A stretch of DNA of 64,000 bases from Meandrina meandrites (taxonomy: Eukaryota > Cnidaria > Anthozoa > Scleractinia > Meandrinidae), in assembly GCA_963693305.1 (NCBI GenBank), contig OY855909.1, forward strand, positions 4,107,241 to 4,171,240, written 5' to 3'. The notes under the pieces are model-generated. The model saw only the letters and a list, made by a program, of their open reading frames with translations, ran no database searches and was not told the origin of the DNA. Below are positions 58,634 through 64,000 of the stretch, one piece after another. Numbering within the stretch: the first letter of the stretch is position 1; each line of letters begins with the position of its first letter. A program made the position numbers and the translations under genes.

Positions 58634-59927
58634 AGGGTCCACAATAGGCTTGCCAAATCCCGCCTTCCCACCCATTTTTTCTTGTTAATCCCACTTTCCC
58701 GCCCTTTTTTACGCCCGGATCCCGATCCCGCCCGATTTTTAAGGATATTTTTGTTTAACATATAAATAAACGACACTCACAGACCTTTATGGAGTGGGTA
58801 GCTTTGTTGTCCAAGGTTTTCAATATCGCTTATAGTGATCCTAACATTGTTTCTGCTTTATTTGATTTTTCGTCTTCGTATCAGTACAAAGTAAACATTG
58901 TTAGTTCCTAGTTTAGATTTTTTGGAAGATAACCGACAGAGTTAGTTTGATGAATGTTAATAGTTTGTTGCACGTTGGATCCACCTTGAACTGAATTTTA
59001 TTGGCGAGGTTTCGATCCCTTTACTGCTAGTTTTGATCAGGCGATGAGGTCAATAGCGAACGCTTTATGTGTCTTCATTTGTGTAAAATAAATACGAGAT
59101 CCCTAAACAGTCCCACAGATTGTAACATAAAAACATGATATATATATTGGCGAAACGCTTGGTGGCCTAATGGTTAGTGCACTGGACGCCTGATTCAGCG
59201 GTCCCAGGTTCGAGTCTAGGCCTGGGCCACGACATTGCGTTGGAAAGTCACCCTGCGATGGACTAGCCTCCCATCCATGGGAGAGTAGAAATACTTCTAG
59301 CAACTTTATGCTACTGAAATCGGGGTCACCTCCGGCCAGCTGATGGGCCACAAAGCTCTTAGTTCTCGAATGCAGACTTAATCTTTCTTTATGAGAACAT
59401 TAGCCTGCTATTAAACCGAACGGCACGACCATATGCAGACACCCTCCCAAGAAGGAAGTTTGCTTCCCTATCCAAAGTAGCAACACTTTGTGATTTGTCA
59501 TCGTCGATTTCTTCTTCCTCTACACTACTACATGAATCGTACTCGTCGGCTCCATTGTCAGAATTGTTGACAACTCCTGTGAGATCAACTGTTTCCCCTG
59601 GCACAATATCCCTCGCGTATAAGAAATCTGGCAGCGTTCCTGCAGCTAAACTTGTAGCTCGACACAACTACAAAGCCGGTATTTACACAAAGGAGTCTTT
59701 TGTACCAAGACATTTTAGACCATTTTATGCAGTCACGCCAATTTTAAATCCCGTATCCCGCTACATTTCCCTTGTGATTCTCGCATCCCGACCCCATAAA
59801 ACGTTGAAATCCCGCTCCCGCTCGTGATTAAAATTCCCGCTTCCCGCTCCTGTTTTCAGCTCTTATCCCGAATATCACCCCCAAAATAAGCCAAATCCCG
59901 CATCCCGCCAAACCTATTGTGGACCCT
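58634..59927. mobile_element. hAT-like element with 8-bp TSD
   Basis: 1294 bp with perfect 15-bp ends AGGGTCCACAATAGG and CCTATTGTGGACCCT, flanked by CTTCACGG at 58626-58633 and 59928-59935. An 8-bp TSD fits hAT. Sub-terminal repeats of ATCCCG(C) lie at both ends. A minus-strand ORF (59389-59667, acidic SSVEEEEIDDD segment) may be leftover coding sequence. A SINE lies inside. Confidence 0.85.
59150..59390 (+). mobile_element. tRNA-derived SINE
   Basis: Head GGTGGCCTAATGGTTAGTGC (A-box) and GGTTCGAGTC (B-box), then a body with GATGGACTAGCCTCCCATCC and GAAATCGGGGTCACCTCCGG, as in SINEs common in marine invertebrates. Nested in the hAT-like element. Confidence 0.75.
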
Positions 59928-59944
59928 CTTCACGGACTTCACGA

Positions 59945-60390
59945 GTGAACAAATTGAAATTCAGTATTGATATTTACTCAAACACAAAAAGTTGGAATCT
60001 TAGCTTTCACTGGTAGGTTATGCCATGAAGAAAGTCTTTCCTCGCTAGTATTACTTGTATTTATTTTCCAAATGGTACTACCAAAACTCCAGTTGATGGC
60101 GTAGAGAAAACTTGAAATTGTCACGAGCGAATACGGTCGTTGCTTTCCCAGTTTCATGCCAGTTTCGAACTTCTCTTTCATAAACATCGCTCATATTTAC
60201 CTACAAAATGTTGCTGTCACAACTACTCGAGTTCAAAAGGGATACAAATTGAAATTTCATTGTTCTGTACTCGGCATTTCATTGGCTGAAGTTAAAAATG
60301 TTGAAATCTATTGTTTCCGTTCTGCTTTGTGATTGGTTAACTTTGTCTGGGTGACCCCGGTAATAGTAGCCGCACTGTAATTAACTCTAA
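59945..60390 (-). repeat. Right arm of a large inverted repeat around the hAT element
   Basis: Reverse-complement partner of 57,480-57,990. The minus-strand frame at 59978-60187 shares MKEKFETG, SFLYAINWSF and STIWKIN with the left arm's plus-strand frame. Confidence 0.7.
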
Positions 60391-60536
60391 AACGTTTCGA
60401 TTTTTTCATTTGAAAAAATGGTAAGGTTGAAGAATACTTGTCAAAGCTGAATAAGCAAGAATTTTTGACTGTGCGAAGTTGCAAGCTTCAAGTGTAAATA
60501 ATTCCCAGTATGTTTATTATGTGTTTGTGGGTAAGA

Positions 60537-60838
60537 TTTATACAGGCGGCTGAGGAACTCGAGCGTCTGAATAAACGTTTTCGCATGCAACATCTATCCA
60601 TCCAAGAGACCGGGGGAAATTATATATTATACGTAAAAGGCAACGCTGAGTTAATATCAATATTCTAATATTAGTGCTGATGACAAAATTGGAAGCTATT
60701 GGATAGAGAACGTCCAATATACCTGTCTGTACTAGAGTGGTAACTAAACTTTCAAATACTGTTAGACACAAATTATCACTCTTTTCTTTCGTTTAGTTTC
60801 GACTATTACACACTAACTATTACATGCTGTTTCACGGG
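60537..60838 (-). repeat. Inverted copy of the LPMO-5 upstream block
   Basis: Reverse complement of 61,245-61,550: shared GAAACAGCATGTAATAGTTA-like, CAGTATTTGAAAGTTTAGTT, TTAATATCAATATTCTAATA and TTTATTCAGACG segments. Together they make a hairpin of about 300-bp arms with a loop of about 400 bp. Confidence 0.8.
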
Positions 60839-61072
60839 TTAAGAGACGGACCATTAGAAATTACCGAAGGGGGGTAAAAAATTTTTGGTGCTGGATTTTT
60901 TTTTTAAAACTTGTAGTTGTCTGCAGGAATTTTTTTTCTCCGTTGCACGAATATTTTTTTTAGGCACAACCGTTTGCAGGAATTTTTTTTAGACAAGTTT
61001 CATTTGAAGGTTTTTATTTTGGGGGAAAAATCCCCCCTCTCTCCGGTTATTTCTTATGGTTCGTCCCTAAAT
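60839..61072. mobile_element. AGGGACGGACCATTA-family MITE in the LPMO region
   Basis: TTAAGAGACGGACCATTAG at the left and TGGTTCGTCCCTAAATAA at the right are inverted; G and C runs inside as in the asparaginase introns. It forms part of the loop of the LPMO-5 upstream inverted repeat. Confidence 0.65.
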
Positions 61073-61129
61073 AAAATCACTCTATTCGCTATTGTTTAAA
61101 ATAATATGACTATTTACAAGGCTTCCACA

Positions 61130-61240
61130 ATCGACGCTTCCCTGTTTGTTGTGGAGCAACACAGCTGCTCACGTGATAATCAAGTGAAAAGGAGGTATTA
61201 GTCATGTGAGAAAGTTCTGAGCTTCATTTGTGATTTTATT
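61130..61240 (+). promoter_or_regulatory. Extra copy of LPMO upstream DNA
   Basis: The stretch from GGAGCAACACAGCTGCTCAC through GAGCTTCATTTGTG matches the DNA just before the LPMO-4 start (54,715-54,780), and a second diverged copy precedes LPMO-5 (61,690-61,780). This copy has no LPMO coding sequence directly after it, so it looks like a stranded promoter-proximal fragment. Confidence 0.5.
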
Positions 61241-61244
61241 TAGC

Positions 61245-61550
61245 GTGTGAAACAGCATCTCAAAATTAGTGTGTAATAATCAGAAACTATAAAACAAAAG
61301 AAAATAATGGAATTAATGTCTTCTACAGTATTTGAAAGTTTAGTTACTACTCTAGTGCCGCGACCGGAATTGAACGTTTTATTTCGAATTTTATCATCAG
61401 CACTGATATTAGAATATTGATATTAACTCAGGGTTGTCTTTTAAGTTTAATATATGATTTCCCTCGGTTTCCTGGATGGATAGATGTTGCATTTGAAAAC
61501 GTTTATTCAGACGCTCAAGTTCCTTGGCCGCCTGTACAAATCTTACGCAC
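61245..61550 (+). repeat. Direct copy of the LPMO-5 upstream block
   Basis: Partner arm of 60,537-60,838; its last part also matches the block upstream of LPMO-4 (54,480-54,560). Confidence 0.8.
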
Positions 61551-61807
61551 AAACACACAGCAAACACACCGGAAATTATTTACACTAATAGCTTGCTACC
61601 CCGCACAGTCCAAAAATCTTGCTGATCCAGCTTTGGCAAGCATTCAACTTTACGATCTCCGAGAATTGACGCCTACAATTGAAACTTTGTTGTATTTGTT
61701 GTGGATCAAGACAGCTGTTTACTTGATACCAGTCATGAAAACACTTGCGTGAGTTCTGATCTTAGTTTCATTTGTGCACCGCATTGTCAAGTACACACAC
61801 AGAGACA

Positions 61808-62719
61808 ATGAGAGCGAGAGAAATCGTTCGCCTTTTCGCGGCTGCAAGCTTGATTGCTTTGGCTCTTGGCCATGGAATGCTTATGAATCCCGCCAGCAGA
61901 AACTCCGCATGGAGAGTTTTCCCTGGTCGTCCAGCGCAGTACACGGACAACGAGCTGAACTGTGGAGGTTTCAGCGTTCAGTGGAGTAAGAACAAAGGTA
62001 AATGTGGAGTGTGCGGAGACGCTTATCATCTAAAAAACCCGAGATACGTATACCCTGGAAAGTACGCCAAAGATGGCTTCATCGCCAAGACGTACCGAGA
62101 GGACCAAGAGATCGAGGTTACTGTTAAGATCACTTCAAATCATCAAGGGTTCTTCCGCTTTAGCGTGGGCAAGCTAGAGAAGCGTCCCGTGACTCAACAG
62201 CAACTAAAACACGTTCTGCTGCAGCCCGACGGTTCCAATACATGGCCGCTTCACGCATCCAGAACTGGAGATTTTAAGATTAGGCTGGTGCTTCCCAGGG
62301 GCCTGACATGTGATCACTGCGTGATGCAATGGTGGTGGACAGTGGGTAACAACTGGGGCTGTGACGAGGATGGCAATTGCGGAGTTGGCAAAGGAAAGAA
62401 ACAAGAGACGTTTGTGAACTGTGCGGATATTAAGATTGTGTCAGCCGGGGGCCCCGCGCCGCCTACCACTCAGGCTCCTGAAACAGAGGGACCTACAACG
62501 ATGCCCCAGATGACAATAATTGGCACAACTACACAGAGACCCTCTACTCAAGGGCCCTCGACAGAAGTACCTGCTACCACAGCCCCACAAACGAAACCTC
62601 CTTCTCCCGGAGGGTGCAAAGCCACAGGAGTCTGGACCGGGAATGCTAATATGGACGAATGGTGTCGTGCGAACTGTGCAGCGGGTAATTGCCCTCCTAC
62701 CCACTGTAAGTGCAAATAA
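61808..62719 (+). CDS. AA15-type LPMO-5 with Thr/Pro linker and Cys-rich tail
   Basis: Intact intronless ORF of 303 residues from ATG 61808 (MRAREIVRLFAAAS). The signal peptide ends ALALG before HGMLMNPASRN, giving His1 of the copper brace. The catalytic domain spans about residues 22-215 with SNHQGFFRF (second His), eight or more conserved Cys and QETFVNCADIKI. Residues about 215-268 are a Thr/Pro-rich linker with TTQRPS and TQGPS-type repeats, likely O-glycosylated. The last 34 residues are the six-Cys module GGCKATGVW...MDEWC...CKCK. AATAAA at 62820 is 100 bp after the stop. It is the best-preserved full-length member and close to LPMO-4 in its signal peptide and catalytic domain. Substrate (chitin is usual for animal AA15) is inferred. 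Confidence 0.92.
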   Translation: MRAREIVRLFAAASLIALALGHGMLMNPASRNSAWRVFPGRPAQYTDNELNCGGFSVQWSKNKGKCGVCGDAYHLKNPRYVYPGKYAKDGFIAKTYREDQEIEVTVKITSNHQGFFRFSVGKLEKRPVTQQQLKHVLLQPDGSNTWPLHASRTGDFKIRLVLPRGLTCDHCVMQWWWTVGNNWGCDEDGNCGVGKGKKQETFVNCADIKIVSAGGPAPPTTQAPETEGPTTMPQMTIIGTTTQRPSTQGPSTEVPATTAPQTKPPSPGGCKATGVWTGNANMDEWCRANCAAGNCPPTHCKCK

Positions 62720-62819
62720 AAAGTGTATTTATCGTAAAATTTACCGTAAAGTTGTTGACCTTTCATGTAGTGGTGTTTGTTTGATGTGACTCTTGGGTGT
62801 AATGCAGGTGATGGTATTT

Positions 62820-62825
62820 AATAAA
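62820..62825 (+). terminator. Poly(A) signal of LPMO-5 (AATAAA)
   Basis: AATAAA 100 bp after the stop codon of LPMO-5. Confidence 0.55.
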
Positions 62826-63558
62826 GATGGGCCGATTTCATCACCAACTGACTTATGATTTTGTTCCGAGATAATGTCCGAAGTACAAATGATTAGATTG
62901 ATTGAATGCAACCTACACTTCTGCAAGAACCCAATAATCAGTGACACTTTGTTGAATCGGGATAGATCCTTCCCGTAATCCCTGACGGTTTTCAACGTCT
63001 CTTGACCATACCGCACATAGATTGTTCAAATAAATGAAAGATTTAGTAACGAACGAATGAACAAATGATCGGAATGAGCAAATGAACGAATAACAGAATG
63101 AAAGAATAATAAGCGAATGAAAGAATGAACAAATGAAAGAACGGATGAATGAATGAAGGAAAGAATGAATCAGTGAGTCAAGGTGATTTTTACACAATGT
63201 AGGTTATACATTATTTGAACCACGGTTTGCCCGTAAACAAATTAATTTAGAAGAACTCGAATTTGGTTGCGGTTAATTCCGCTCCAATTTGCTTGCGGTT
63301 AGTTCCACTCCAATTTGCTTACGGTTAATTCCAATCCAGTTTGCTTGCGGTTAGCTTTTATTTGTTAACCTAACATGATCATAGACTCATTACTCATAAA
63401 TAATCAAGCTAAGTGTGTAGACATCCACCCAAGTGCAATGTATGACGTTACTACAGTCTTTTTTCTTCCCCAGTCGAATAAAACGTAAACCTTTCATTTT
63501 TACAACAAGTGCAGAGGGAATAGGGCGAAAAAAGTAAGGGTCGTAGATTATTTCCATT
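62826..63558. other. DNA after LPMO-5
   Basis: Degenerate GAATGAAC-type tetranucleotides (63,045-63,180) and short direct repeats of TTTGCTTGCGGTTA(A/G)TTCC near 63,255-63,350 (three to four copies). No gene recognised. Confidence 0.5.
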
Positions 63559-63841
63559 CATTCTCGTCCCCAGAGCCCTCTTCTCTTAGCCGGCGAGGCC
63601 TTGGCACGAGAAACGATGGGCTTTGGACAACGGATTTCAATTCCAGTCCTAGATTCTGAGGATTCCGGTCTTCATGTATGCAGTCGCGATGTTTCTATAT
63701 ACTGTATGGGAGAGTCATGACGACTTTCTTCCGCTCAAGATTTCAAAAAAAAAAATCGAATTAATTCAAATATCGTATGCCCCCAGATCCCTTCGTTTCT
63801 CGTGCCAAGGCCACGCCGGCTAAGAGAAGCGAAAGGGAATG
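63559..63841. mobile_element. Third CATTCTCGTCCCC-family element
   Basis: Starts CATTCTCGTCCCCAGAGCCC and ends in the complement of the family end (GGGAATG), with the inner GGCCTTGGCACGAGAAACGA and its partner. The flanks match at only 6 of 9 bases, so it is an older insertion. Confidence 0.7.
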
Positions 63842-64000
63842 TTTTCTAATAGGAAAAAAGAAAGGTTTACAAGAGTTTTAAAAATATTCGAGGGCGCGAG
63901 AATTGTCCGCTCGCGCGCGTGGGAGTAGTACGCGTGTTTCCTCCCGCGAGAGAAAATGCACGAAAATGTTACTCATAGCCTATATATATTACGACGCTTT

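Overview
The window is animal genomic DNA: spliced genes with GT-AG (and some GC-AG) introns, AATAAA signals, simple-sequence tracts and a dense load of small transposons with visible target-site duplications (TSDs). The gene content (ankyrin-type L-asparaginase/60 kDa lysophospholipase genes, and secreted AA15 lytic polysaccharide monooxygenases with Thr/Pro linkers and a Cys-rich tail) together with tRNA-derived SINEs suggests a cnidarian, most likely a stony coral or other anthozoan. That placement is inference; no search was run.

Layout. Positions 1-45,131 hold three head-to-tail asparaginase genes (ASPG-like). Copy 1 (1-8,137) lacks its 5' end, which lies off the window. Copy 2 (15,891-29,534) and copy 3 (36,467-45,131) are near-identical products of a recent tandem segmental duplication that also carried about 4 kb of upstream DNA (8,261 onward matches 31,750 onward). 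Copy 2's first exon has been split by nested insertions, and its open frame now begins at an ATG inside transposon-end sequence. Most of the size difference between the two units is accounted for by insertions specific to one unit, many with clean TSDs of 4, 5, 6, 8, 9 or 15 bp.

Positions 46,812-62,719 hold five AA15-type LPMO genes on the + strand in different states: an intron-containing complete gene (46,812), an intronless copy with one in-frame stop (50,536), a copy with two frameshifts (52,759), a short intact form without the C-terminal Cys module (54,810), and a complete intronless gene (61,808). The DNA between the last two is a nest of inverted repeats, a hAT-like element with an 8-bp TSD, a SINE and duplicated LPMO upstream sequence.

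How the genes work. The asparaginase cluster predicts cytosolic enzymes with a C-terminal ankyrin region. The LPMO cluster predicts secreted copper enzymes that would attack chitin or a similar polysaccharide. Nothing in the sequence ties the two clusters functionally; both look like tandem families going through birth and decay. The most interesting items are the transposon-supplied start of copy 2, the LPMO nonsense change that also creates a splice donor, the six-Cys tail module, the palindromic paired tRNA-like units, and an inverted Penelope-like fragment with a hammerhead-like core.
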